Source: Firmicutes bacterium UBA995 (GTDB lineage Bacteria; Bacillota; Sulfobacillia; UBA995). From it: a stretch of 51,915 nucleotides of DNA. Positions 8,308 through 15,752 of this stretch are shown piece after piece (the stretch's first letter is position 1; each line of letters starts with the position of its first letter). The translations under genes were made by a program, and so were the position numbers. The notes under the pieces are model-generated. The model saw only the letters and a list, made by a program, of their open reading frames with translations, did not search any database and was not told where the DNA came from. The DNA is taken from contig DBBB01000119.1 in assembly GCA_002291985.1 (NCBI GenBank), positions 1 through 51,915 on the forward strand, in the 5' to 3' direction.

Positions 8308-8372
8308 CCGGGGGGGAATTCGAACTCATCGAACGCCGGCGCCGGGAGAGGTATGCGCGGTCCTCCAGGTAC
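8301..8372 (+). pseudogene. possible remnant of a thiL start
   Basis: A TTG at 8301 overlapping the thiE stop opens a frame reading VTGGEFELIERRRRER. It resembles the N-terminus of thiamine-monophosphate kinase, which usually begins with a GEF-x-LI motif. Similarity stops after about 20 codons and no ThiL Mg/ATP motifs follow. The remaining stretch to 8514 holds no gene I recognise. Chance resemblance is possible. Confidence 0.28.
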
Positions 8373-8514
8373 GCGTCAACAATGCGGCACCCTTATGATC
8401 CCCAGTCCCGGGCGGCAAGTCCTGCCGTGCCCCTCCCGGCCCGCGATAGCGTCATTGTGCCTGGGGGCAACCCCTGGTTTTCACTATAGCCCACGAGGGT
8501 TGACCGGTCTACCG

Positions 8515-8790
8515 TCAGATAGGCGGCAGCCGAAGGCGCGATGGGCCTGGACAGGCCGAGTTGGCTACGGGGAGCGAACCCGGGAGAGCATGGCAAAACG
8601 GCCCGGCCATGTCGGCTGCATCCGCTTGATGGCACGGCGCGAAGCGCCCGTGCCATCGGGAAAGTGTACGGCGCGGCACACCATGAAGCAGGGTGCTCGC
8701 CGCCGCGGCCTGTGGATTGTCCGCAGCGATGTACTCGAAGATGTCCTCAAGCCAGCGTTGGGCCTCGAGCGTCCAGGCTATTTCTGCCAT
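8515..8790 (-). pseudogene. ParE/RelE-family toxin, C-terminus lost
   Basis: On the reverse strand ATG 8790 starts MAEIAWTLEAQRWLEDIFEY followed by IAADNPQAAA, the typical first two helices of a ParE/RelE toxin. After about residue 31 the family pattern disappears: there is no second-half strand segment of the REIR..YGHYRI kind in any frame. The frame runs on to 91 residues in unrelated, low-complexity high-GC sequence that contains a strong hairpin at 8628-8657. The start overlaps the end of the antitoxin gene by 13 bases, the normal arrangement for such a pair. Probably non-functional. Confidence 0.6.
8628..8657. repeat. strong palindromic hairpin inside the broken toxin region
   Basis: GATGGCACGG-CGC, a GAA loop, then GCG-CCCGTGCCATC: about 13 bp with a single bulge. 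There is no U-tract on either side. It could be a small palindromic insertion that disrupted the toxin. Confidence 0.6.
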
Positions 8791-8972
8791 GAGCGGATGC
8801 GGCGGCCCATGTCTTCATTCGACATCGTGCGCTTAGCATCCGAATCGGCGAGGCCGCGTTCAACCATGACGTGAAACGCGAGTTCACGGACGATCTCCTG
8901 CTGAAAACGCTGCCAAGAGGCGCGACGAAAGCGGCGACGGAATGCCCCGTGCCCTTTACTACCACCGTTCAC
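8778..8972 (-). CDS. putative antitoxin of a ParE/RelE-type module
   Basis: 64 residues from GTG 8972. The C-terminal half (LAFHVMVERGLADSDAKR, then SNEDMGRRIRSW) matches my recollection of small antitoxins encoded just before ParE/RelE toxins; this is recognition by eye, not a search. The toxin start at 8790 overlaps its 3' end. The N-terminal 20 residues are Arg/Gly-rich and may begin at a later codon. It is transcribed away from vapB, with 46 bases between the two starts. Confidence 0.55.
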   Translation of the reverse strand: MNGGSKGHGAFRRRFRRASWQRFQQEIVRELAFHVMVERGLADSDAKRTMSNEDMGRRIRSWQK

Positions 8973-8979
8973 CGTAGTA

Positions 8980-8994
8980 CACTATCTTGTAGTG
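8980..8994. promoter_or_regulatory. inverted repeat between divergent antitoxin genes, candidate operator
   Basis: CACTA-N5-TAGTG, a perfect inverted repeat in the 46-base gap between the reverse-strand antitoxin and vapB. On the + strand TTTACT (8955) and TACACT (8978) are 17 bases apart and could serve vapB, placing the repeat over the -10. AbrB-type and other antitoxins usually autoregulate from such sites. Confidence 0.45.
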
Positions 8995-9018
8995 GGCATG
9001 CAAGGAGGGTAAGACTAC

Positions 9019-9264
9019 ATGCTGCTGGTAACCATTTCTGAGAAGGGGCAGATCGCGATTCCCGTGTCCTTGCGCAGACAATACGGCCTGGAGAAAGGAG
9101 ATAGGCTGTCTGTGGAGGAAATCGATGGGAGCATCGTGCTGCGGCCGCTACCCCGGCACCCTCTCTTGGCCTTGAAGGGTAAACTGAGAAGTGCGGGCGG
9201 CGAGAGGCTCACGGACTTGTTGCTCAAGGAGCGTGCTGCGGACAGGGAGCGGGAGTACCGTTGA
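9019..9264 (+). CDS. AbrB/MazE-type antitoxin (VapB)
   Basis: 81 residues with a SpoVT-AbrB fold at residues 1-45 (VTISEKGQIAIPVSLRRQYG, then a GD-L turn), a DNA-binding swapped-hairpin domain. The C-terminal tail (LLLKERAADREREY) is the usual toxin-neutralising segment. A strong AAGGAGGG precedes the ATG. It overlaps the PIN-domain gene by 4 bases, so the pair is a type II toxin-antitoxin module. Confidence 0.88.
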   Translation: MLLVTISEKGQIAIPVSLRRQYGLEKGDRLSVEEIDGSIVLRPLPRHPLLALKGKLRSAGGERLTDLLLKERAADREREYR

Positions 9265-9671
9265 CCACCGCCAGGAAGTACGTTTTGGACAGCCATGCCG
9301 TGCTCTCGCTGGTGGAGGATGAACCGGGTGCGCAAGTGGTGGCCGAACTGCTCATCTGTGACAAGGCGGAACTCCATTTGAGCGCCATCAGCCTGGGAGA
9401 AATCTACTATGTGATCTTGCGCAGGCATGGCGAGGCAGCAGCGGAAGAGATCGTGGGTGCGGTACTGCAGGAGCAGGCGCTAACCGTGGAAGAGGTGTCC
9501 TGGCCGAGGCTCAAGCAGGCGGCCTGCATCAAGGGAGGAGGCGGGATTTCCTACGCGGATGCTTTTGTGGTGGGTCTGTCCCGCGAACTGAAGGCGGTGC
9601 TGGTCTCCGGAGACCCCGACATCCGAGCAGTAGCGGGCAAGTTCGGGCTCGAGTGTAGCCCCATCGACTAG
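9261..9671 (+). CDS. PIN-domain ribonuclease toxin (VapC)
   Basis: 136-residue PIN domain starting with TTG 9261 inside the vapB end. The four acidic active-site positions are visible: D10 in VLDSHA, E47 in SLGEIYY, D100 in SYADAF and D118/D120 in SGDPDI. VapC proteins cleave tRNA or rRNA, using Mg2+. The module looks intact, unlike the neighbouring ParE-type one. Confidence 0.9.
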   Translation: MTTARKYVLDSHAVLSLVEDEPGAQVVAELLICDKAELHLSAISLGEIYYVILRRHGEAAAEEIVGAVLQEQALTVEEVSWPRLKQAACIKGGGGISYADAFVVGLSRELKAVLVSGDPDIRAVAGKFGLECSPID

Positions 9672-9786
9672 CCCGGACGTGTTGCGGACCTGGATGGCTG
9701 CCGAGATGTGTCTACCCCGGCAGGGCAGATGCAGTTGGAACTACCAAGACAAAGACAATTTCGGGCAACGGAACGGAGGCGAGCGC

Positions 9787-10908
9787 ATGTCAGGACCGGT
9801 GGCGGTCCTCGGCGGCGGTCACGGGGGCCACTGTATGGCTGCGGACCTCACCCTGCGAGGACATGACGTCCACTTTTACGAGCATCCGCGCTTTGGGGAA
9901 AGCTTCCGGACCCCTCTCGAACGGGGCAGCATCCGCCTGGGGGGACCGTCCGCGACGGTCACGGGCGAGGCCCGGCCACGAAAAGTCACGATGGACATGG
10001 CCGAAGCGGTGCGGGGGACGCGATTCGTTCATGTGGTAGTGCCGGCCTTCGCTCACAACCTCTTCTTCCGCGAACTCCTGCCCCAACTCGAAGACGGACA
10101 GACGGCCATCATCTGGTCGGGAGATTTCGGATCCTTGCAGCTCACCTCGATGTTACGGCAGGAGTACCCTGACAGGCAGATCCTGGTAGCGGAGACCAAT
10201 ACCATCCCTTACGGCACCAGGAGGCGCGGTGCGGCTTCGGCGGAAGTGGACCTGCTGCTGATTGCGCCCCGGGTCACCATCGCCGCATTGCCGGCCACGG
10301 GCACCCGGGAGCTTTTGTCTTCCCTGAAGGCGGTATGGCCCTGTCTCGAGGCGACAGACCATGTGCTGGCGGCAGCCTTGAGCAACCCCAATTCCATCTG
10401 CCATCCGCCTGGCTCGCTCTTGAATGTGGGACGGATTCAGTATTCCGGCGGGCAGTTCTTCATGTATCGGGAGGGAATATCGGAAGCCGTCGCGCGGGTC
10501 ATCAAGGCGCTGTACCAGGAGACGAAGGCTTTGGCCACCGCTCTTTCCAGCCGGGTCCTCGAGTACGAGGATGACGACTTTTCGACCACCGCGAGCATAA
10601 TGGGTACGGCGTTTCAGGCGCCGGCCGCGACCAGGGCCGACACCCTTGAGATAATCGCCGGGGTACTCGGCCCGACCTCCACGAGCCATCGCTACATCAC
10701 CGAGGATCTGCCGTACGGCCTGGTGCCCATGTCCCAGTTGGGAGACATGCTCGGCGTCGACACCCCGGTGATCGACTCCATGGTCCACCTCGGCTGTGCG
10801 GTCTGCAGCACCGATTTCTGGACCACGGGGCGTACTCTGAAGACGCTGGGAATCGAGGGCCTCGAGGGCAAGGCGCTGCTCAGGTACGTTACCGAGGGGA
10901 TCTGGTAG
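9787..10908 (+). CDS. NAD(P)-dependent octopine/nopaline dehydrogenase-family protein
   Basis: 373 residues from ATG 9787, chosen over upstream codons because GGAGGCGAG lies just before it and the Rossmann motif begins at once (VAVLGGGHGG, residues 5-14). The first half is a nucleotide-binding domain. The second half (from about residue 190, with SNPNSICHPPGSLLN near 200-215) is the all-helical opine-dehydrogenase domain with its catalytic histidine in a conserved N-x-x-x-H-P segment. Real substrates of bacterial members are mostly unknown. It is followed by panB, so it could act on ketopantoate or a related 2-oxo acid, which is inference. The 9672-9786 gap shows no gene. Confidence 0.85.
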   Translation: MSGPVAVLGGGHGGHCMAADLTLRGHDVHFYEHPRFGESFRTPLERGSIRLGGPSATVTGEARPRKVTMDMAEAVRGTRFVHVVVPAFAHNLFFRELLPQLEDGQTAIIWSGDFGSLQLTSMLRQEYPDRQILVAETNTIPYGTRRRGAASAEVDLLLIAPRVTIAALPATGTRELLSSLKAVWPCLEATDHVLAAALSNPNSICHPPGSLLNVGRIQYSGGQFFMYREGISEAVARVIKALYQETKALATALSSRVLEYEDDDFSTTASIMGTAFQAPAATRADTLEIIAGVLGPTSTSHRYITEDLPYGLVPMSQLGDMLGVDTPVIDSMVHLGCAVCSTDFWTTGRTLKTLGIEGLEGKALLRYVTEGIW

Positions 10909-10956
10909 AAGAAGGGAGGGGAGGCCGGCAGCCTTCGCGGGCCAGGCCGGGCGGAC

Positions 10957-11835
10957 ATGCGCGAAAAGGTGACCATTCCGCACCTCATGGAAAAACGGGC
11001 TAGAGGCGAACCCATCAGCATGTTGACCTGCTACGACTACCCCACGGCCCTGCTCGAGGAGAAGGCGGGGGTGGATATCATCCTGGTCGGAGATTCGGTC
11101 GGGATGACGGTATATGGACACTCGAGCACCCTGCCCGTGACGATGGACATCATGATCGCCCACTGCCAGGCCGTCCGCCGGGGAGCGCCCGGAGCCTTGC
11201 TCATCGGGGACATGCCCTACCTGTCGTACCAGATCAGCGTGACCGAAGCGGTGCGAAACGCCGGGCGGTTCATGCAGGAAGCCGCTTGCGACGCGGTCAA
11301 GCTGGAGGGCGGTCGGAGCATGGCCCCGGTCTTTCGAGCGCTGACCGACGCGGGCATTCCCGCGATGGGGCACCTAGGGTTGACCCCCCAGTCGCTGGCC
11401 ATGCTCGGGGGCTTCCGGGCTCAGGGGAGGGACGCCGAGGCGGCCTTCCGGGTGATCCAGGACGCGGCGATCCTCGAGCAGGCGGGGGCCTTCTCTATCC
11501 TCCTGGAGGCGGTGCCGCCCGAGGTCGGGGAGGAAGTGACCGGCCGCGCCTCCATCCCCATCATCTCTATCGGCGCCGGGCCGCATTGCGACGGCCAACT
11601 CCTCATCGTCCATGACTTGCTAGGCTTCTTCGAGGCCTTTACCCCACGATTCGTGAAGAAATACGCCGACCTGAACCGCACGGTGCTCGAGGCTTTCCAG
11701 TCCTATCTGGGTGACGTTGCCGGCCGGCGCTTTCCCGCTGCCGAGCACTGCTACCCCATGAAGAAAGGGGAGCTGGAGAAACTCGCTTTCCTGCTGAAAG
11801 GTTCGGAAGATCCCCGTGAGGAGGTAAGCACGTGA
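10957..11835 (+). CDS. panB: 3-methyl-2-oxobutanoate hydroxymethyltransferase (PanB)
   Basis: Transfers a hydroxymethyl group from methylene-tetrahydrofolate to 2-oxoisovalerate, giving ketopantoate. 292 residues. Metal and substrate ligands fit the family: D46 in VGDSVG, D85 in IGDMPY, K115 and E117 in KLEGG, and E184 in LLEAVP. The C-terminus is about 20 residues longer than common PanB. panC and panD are absent here and both flanking genes are unusual, so this may be a specialised copy. The stop overlaps the next start (TGATG). Confidence 0.93.
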   Translation: MREKVTIPHLMEKRARGEPISMLTCYDYPTALLEEKAGVDIILVGDSVGMTVYGHSSTLPVTMDIMIAHCQAVRRGAPGALLIGDMPYLSYQISVTEAVRNAGRFMQEAACDAVKLEGGRSMAPVFRALTDAGIPAMGHLGLTPQSLAMLGGFRAQGRDAEAAFRVIQDAAILEQAGAFSILLEAVPPEVGEEVTGRASIPIISIGAGPHCDGQLLIVHDLLGFFEAFTPRFVKKYADLNRTVLEAFQSYLGDVAGRRFPAAEHCYPMKKGELEKLAFLLKGSEDPREEVST

Positions 11836-12764
11836 TGCGAGCGGCCGAATGGCTTGAGAAGGTGGGACTGCCATCGGGAGACGACTACGCCCTGCCTGAT
11901 TCCCCCGGCCGGTTTCCCGACGGGGCGCACTACCGGATCGAGATCTCGGGGATAGAGAGGCTATCCACCCTGGAAGCCTTGATAGATGAGATGAACCGAC
12001 AGGGAGTCGCCGTGCACCGTCTCATCTCGACGGTGATGGGAGCTACCCTGCTGACCCGGAGTGAGCTTCGCGACTTCGCCCAGATGGCGGCCGAGGCCCG
12101 ATTGGAAATCATCATGACTCCCGGCCCTCGCCCCCAGTGGGACCTGGGCAAACAGATCGCGACGCCCGAGGGCGCGGTATCGGGGCTGCGCATCCGGGGC
12201 GCGGACAATCTGCGCTACCTGCTGGCGGACATCGAGCGTTGCCTGGAGGTCGGGTTCCGGGGCTTTCTCGTGTGGGACGAGGGCGTGCTGGCGGTCCTGG
12301 CCGAGTTGAAAGACAGGGGCGTGTTGCCTCCGGACGTGACGTTCAAGATCTCCATCTTCGGTGGGCACGCCAACCCGGCCGGGGCGCGGATGCTGGAACG
12401 GATGGGGGCAGGCACCTTCAACCCCGTGGTGGATCTGACCTTGCCTCAGCTTGCCGCCATTCGCCGGACGGTGAAACTGCCCATGGACTTGCACGTCTAC
12501 CTCTTCGAGTCCTTTGGCGGCCAGAACCGTTTCTGGGAGACGGCGGAGTTGGCCCGGGTGGCGGCACCCTGCTACTTCAAGATCGAACCCGGGGTGTCGG
12601 TGGGCGCGCTCTACAAGCCGTGGGTGGCGCCGGATTCCCTGGCTTTCCTTGCCAGGGAGAAAGTCCGCCACGCCGCGATAATCCAGGAACTGGTGGGGAG
12701 GGTCAACCCGTCTATCCGTGGTTCGCTTCAGGGGCCGAGCGACCTGGCTCTGCCCAGACCATAG
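11835..12764 (+). CDS. U32-peptidase-like TIM-barrel protein
   Basis: 309 residues from ATG 11835; GTG 11832 is an alternative, and GAGGTAAG just upstream serves both. The segments YRIEISG near the start, GLRIRGADNLRYLL, KISIFGGHANPAGARML and LPQLAAIRRTVKLPMD fit proteins labelled U32-family peptidase but lacking the collagenase C-terminal domain. Such proteins include tRNA and ubiquinone hydroxylases as well as proteases, so peptidase activity should not be assumed. I do not see the four-cysteine iron-sulfur set of UbiU/V. Translational coupling to panB suggests a shared pathway. Confidence 0.65.
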   Translation: MRAAEWLEKVGLPSGDDYALPDSPGRFPDGAHYRIEISGIERLSTLEALIDEMNRQGVAVHRLISTVMGATLLTRSELRDFAQMAAEARLEIIMTPGPRPQWDLGKQIATPEGAVSGLRIRGADNLRYLLADIERCLEVGFRGFLVWDEGVLAVLAELKDRGVLPPDVTFKISIFGGHANPAGARMLERMGAGTFNPVVDLTLPQLAAIRRTVKLPMDLHVYLFESFGGQNRFWETAELARVAAPCYFKIEPGVSVGALYKPWVAPDSLAFLAREKVRHAAIIQELVGRVNPSIRGSLQGPSDLALPRP

Positions 12765-12822
12765 GCTGCGCCGGCGGGGGTCGCCGGTGGCCGAGAGCCT
12801 GCCGGGCCGCCTTCGGGGGAGT

Positions 12823-12851
12823 TTGACCGGGCCTACAGCCGATGGTATATT
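12823..12851 (+). promoter_or_regulatory. promoter of tadA
   Basis: TTGACC, 17-base spacer, TATATT. Predicted start near 12858, 30 bases ahead of the tadA ATG. It probably also feeds the tRNA-Ser(CGA), tRNA-Ser(GGA) and SRP RNA genes downstream. Confidence 0.7.
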
Positions 12852-12887
12852 GGGAACACGGGCATATTCCCTGCACACGGGGCGCGG

Positions 12888-13409
12888 ATGCGCATGATTC
12901 CGGGTACGGGGGCGTTGCGAGGAGACGGATTGCCGGACGACGAGTTGTTCATGGAACTGGCTCTTGAGCAGGCCAGGGAGGCCGGGGTCCGGGGAGAGGT
13001 CCCCGTCGGTGCGGTGTTGGTCCTGGACGGGCTGGTGGTTGCACGGGACCATAATCGGCGGGAAGAAACGGGGGACGCAACCGCCCACGCCGAACTCCTG
13101 GTGATCCGGGAGGCGAATCGGCGGCTGGGAGGATGGCGGCTGGAGGGCACGATCATGTACGTGACGCTCGAGCCGTGCCCGATGTGCGCGGGGGCGATGG
13201 TGCTGGCGCGGGTGGGGCGGCTGGTATACGGCGCTCCCGATCCGAAGGCGGGCGCGGCCGGGTCGCTCTTGAACCTGGTGGAAGATGGGCGGTTTAACCA
13301 CCGGCTTGCGGTCCGGGGAGGGGTTTTGGCGGGCGATTGCGCAGCGGTCTTGCGTGATTTCTTCAAGGAACGAAGGCGTTCGGTCGTGGAGGGGTGCGAG
13401 AGCGGTTGA
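12888..13409 (+). CDS. tadA: tRNA-specific adenosine deaminase
   Basis: Deaminates A34 of tRNA-Arg(ACG) to inosine; that tRNA is encoded at 4090-4166. 173 residues. The zinc-binding deaminase set is complete: HAE with H67 and E69, and PCPMC with C97 and C100. GEVPVGAVLV precedes it as usual. The N-terminus is about 15 residues longer than typical, so a TTG near 12930 is an alternative start. The last 22 bases, including the TGA stop, overlap the 5' end of tRNA-Ser(CGA). Confidence 0.93.
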   Translation: MRMIPGTGALRGDGLPDDELFMELALEQAREAGVRGEVPVGAVLVLDGLVVARDHNRREETGDATAHAELLVIREANRRLGGWRLEGTIMYVTLEPCPMCAGAMVLARVGRLVYGAPDPKAGAAGSLLNLVEDGRFNHRLAVRGGVLAGDCAAVLRDFFKERRRSVVEGCESG

Positions 13410-13477
13410 ATCGGGCGGTCTCGAAAACCGTTGAGGGTGCAAGCCCTCCGTGGGTTCGAATCCCACCCCCTCCGCCA
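13388..13477 (+). tRNA. tRNA-Ser(CGA)
   Basis: Acceptor GGAGGGG pairs with CCCCTCC at 13467-13473; long variable arm; anticodon loop TCTCGAAAA region gives CGA. CCA is encoded. Its first 22 bases lie inside the 3' end of tadA, so 5' processing by RNase P would cut within that message. Confidence 0.96.
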
Positions 13478-13494
13478 ATGACCGCAAGTGATTC

Positions 13495-13586
13495 GGAAGG
13501 GTGCTGGAGTGGCTTAACAGGCACGCCTGGAGAGCGTGTAGGCGGGGGAACCTGCCTCGTGGGTTCAAATCCCACCCCTTCCGCCA
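13495..13586 (+). tRNA. tRNA-Ser(GGA)
   Basis: Acceptor GGAAGGG pairs with CCCTTCC at 13576-13582. The anticodon stem CACGC/GCGTG encloses CTGGAGA, anticodon GGA. Long variable arm, encoded CCA. With UGA, GCU and CGA, all four common serine isoacceptors are in this window. Confidence 0.97.
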
Positions 13587-13592
13587 GCGTTG

Positions 13593-13861
<269 letters not shown>

Positions 13862-13926
13862 CGCACCGATGGTAGGGCGGGACGATGCGGAATGCAGAAG
13901 TGTCTGTCCGGGAGGGGGCAGGGCCG

Positions 13927-15444
13927 ATGACCCGCATGGTCCTTTACAGGCAGTGGCGCCCGCGCAACTTCAGCGAAGTCGTCGGACAGGCGGCGATCAC
14001 CCGTACCCTCGAAAACGCCGTAAAGGCAAACCGGGTGAGCCACGCCTACTTGTTCGCCGGACCCAGGGGTACCGGCAAGACTACCGTGGCCCGCGTGCTG
14101 GCGCGGGCGGTCAACTGCCAGGCCCGAAGTGGCCCGGATCCGTGCAACGAATGCCCGACCTGCCGGAGTGCCCTGGAGGGGTCGTCACCGGATGTGGTTG
14201 AGATTGACGCTGCGTCGCATCGTGGCATCGATGAGATGCGGGACTTGCGCGAGCGGGTGCGTTTTGCACCGGCGATAAGTAAGTCTCGGGTGTACGTCAT
14301 CGACGAGGTCCACATGCTGACGCCCGAGGCCTTCAATGCCCTGCTGAAGACGCTTGAAGAGCCGCCGCCCCACGCGATCTTCATCCTGGCGACCACCGAG
14401 CCCCATAGAGTGCCGATGACGGTGTTGTCGCGATGCCAGCGCTTCGACTTCCGCCGCTTGCCAGAGCCGGATATTCGCAAGGTGGTGGAGATAGTGAGCG
14501 CAGCCGAGGGAGCGGAGGTGACGCCCGGGGCGGTGGCGACGCTGGCGAGGCGCGCCGAGGGATCGCTCAGGGACGGCCTGGGGCTGCTGGAACAATGCCT
14601 GGCCTATGCCGGGTCTCGGCTCGACCTCGACCAGGTACACGAGGTCCTGGGCATGGTGGAGGGGGAGGTCCTCGAACGCCTGGCGCACGGTCTGCGGGAA
14701 GGTGCAGCCAGGGAACTCCTCGAGCTGGTGGAGGAGGTCGTCGCCGGCGGCAAAGACGTCAGGCAACTCGTGCGGGACCTCATGGATTACCTTCGGGAGC
14801 AGTTGGTCGCCGCCGTGGAAGGCGGGGGCGACGGCGGGTGGAAGCCTGCCAACTTGATCAGGACCATGCGGGAACTGGCCCAGGCGGAGGCGGACATGCG
14901 GTGGAGTCCTCACCCCCGGCTGGTCCTGGAGATGGCCCTCCTCCGCCTCACTCCTGTCTCGTCCATGGAGGTGGCGGCCCCGCCGCCGCCCGCCGAGACG
15001 GCGAGCCCGCCTGTTCCCGGGAGCGCTGGAGACGATCGGCCGGCGGGCGATGGGCCTCCCGTGGTCCAGCCGCAAAAGACGAGCGATGCGGGGGTAGACT
15101 GGCCACGGATATTGGCGGCCGTCCGCGCGGCCAACGTTCCCTTGCACAGTTTCCTCCGGATGGCTCAGCCCATCCAGGCAGGTGAGGGTCGACTCACGCT
15201 GGCTTTCCCCGCGCATGCCGAGGTGCAGATGAAACGCGCGGCCGCCCAGAGTCCAGGAATACTCGAACAGACCCTGGCCGAGATCACCGGTCAACAGTGG
15301 GAGATCTGCTTCGAACTCGACTCGAAGACGCCGCCGCGTCGCCCTCGCAAACGGAGCGAGACCAGTGAACCGCTGGTGCGGCAGGCGCTGACCTTGTTCG
15401 AGGGGGAAGTCGTAGAGGATGATGGAGGGGGAGGGGCGACGTGA
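13927..15444 (+). CDS. dnaX: DNA polymerase III subunit gamma/tau
   Basis: Clamp-loader ATPase subunit of the replisome. 505 residues from ATG 13927, preferred over ATG 13885 because GGGAGGGGGC lies just upstream and the family start (YRQWRPRNF) follows. Walker A GPRGTGKT at residues 45-52; zinc cysteines C64, C73, C76 and C79; Walker B/DExx as IDEVH; sensor and SRC motif LSRCQRF. After about residue 360 the linker is Pro/Ala-rich, then a short tau-like domain. I see no slippery A-run for programmed frameshifting. It overlaps ebfC by 4 bases. Confidence 0.96.
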   Translation: MTRMVLYRQWRPRNFSEVVGQAAITRTLENAVKANRVSHAYLFAGPRGTGKTTVARVLARAVNCQARSGPDPCNECPTCRSALEGSSPDVVEIDAASHRGIDEMRDLRERVRFAPAISKSRVYVIDEVHMLTPEAFNALLKTLEEPPPHAIFILATTEPHRVPMTVLSRCQRFDFRRLPEPDIRKVVEIVSAAEGAEVTPGAVATLARRAEGSLRDGLGLLEQCLAYAGSRLDLDQVHEVLGMVEGEVLERLAHGLREGAARELLELVEEVVAGGKDVRQLVRDLMDYLREQLVAAVEGGGDGGWKPANLIRTMRELAQAEADMRWSPHPRLVLEMALLRLTPVSSMEVAAPPPPAETASPPVPGSAGDDRPAGDGPPVVQPQKTSDAGVDWPRILAAVRAANVPLHSFLRMAQPIQAGEGRLTLAFPAHAEVQMKRAAAQSPGILEQTLAEITGQQWEICFELDSKTPPRRPRKRSETSEPLVRQALTLFEGEVVEDDGGGGAT

Positions 15445-15749
15445 AGGGAGCGGGAGATCTCTTACGGAACGTACAGAGGGTTCAAGAGCAGTTGACGCGC
15501 ACCATGGCCGAACTCGCCGAGCGCCAGGTGGAGGCGACCGCGGGGGGAGGGGCGGTCAGGGCGATGGTGAACGGCCGGCGGGAAGTGGTGGACCTTGCCA
15601 TCGCCCCGGAAGCCGTCGACCCGGCCGACGTGGGCATGCTGCAAGATCTGGTGGTGGCGGCGGTGAACGAGGCTCTCCGCAAGATGGAGACCCTGCTGGC
15701 GGATGAAGTGGCACGGGTGACGGGCTTCCGCGGCCCCGGTCCTTTCTGA
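15441..15749 (+). CDS. YbaB/EbfC family nucleoid-associated protein
   Basis: 102 residues from GTG 15441, within the dnaX stop (GTGA). Small dimeric DNA-binding protein. The family pattern of an N-terminal helix (LLRNVQRVQEQL), a sheet with VRAMVNGRREVVDLAI, and a C-terminal helix with VNEALRKME is visible. Location between dnaX and recR is the classical arrangement. Confidence 0.93.
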   Translation: MKGAGDLLRNVQRVQEQLTRTMAELAERQVEATAGGGAVRAMVNGRREVVDLAIAPEAVDPADVGMLQDLVVAAVNEALRKMETLLADEVARVTGFRGPGPF

Positions 15750-15752
15750 CTC

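Noticed and set aside
8515..8660. structured RNA in the region after the broken toxin
   Set aside because: Apart from one hairpin I could find no consensus of a known RNA family.
11961..13568. 535-codon reverse-strand frame across the U32-like gene, tadA and two tRNAs
   Set aside because: It crosses tRNA genes and conserved genes on the other strand; an artefact of GC bias.
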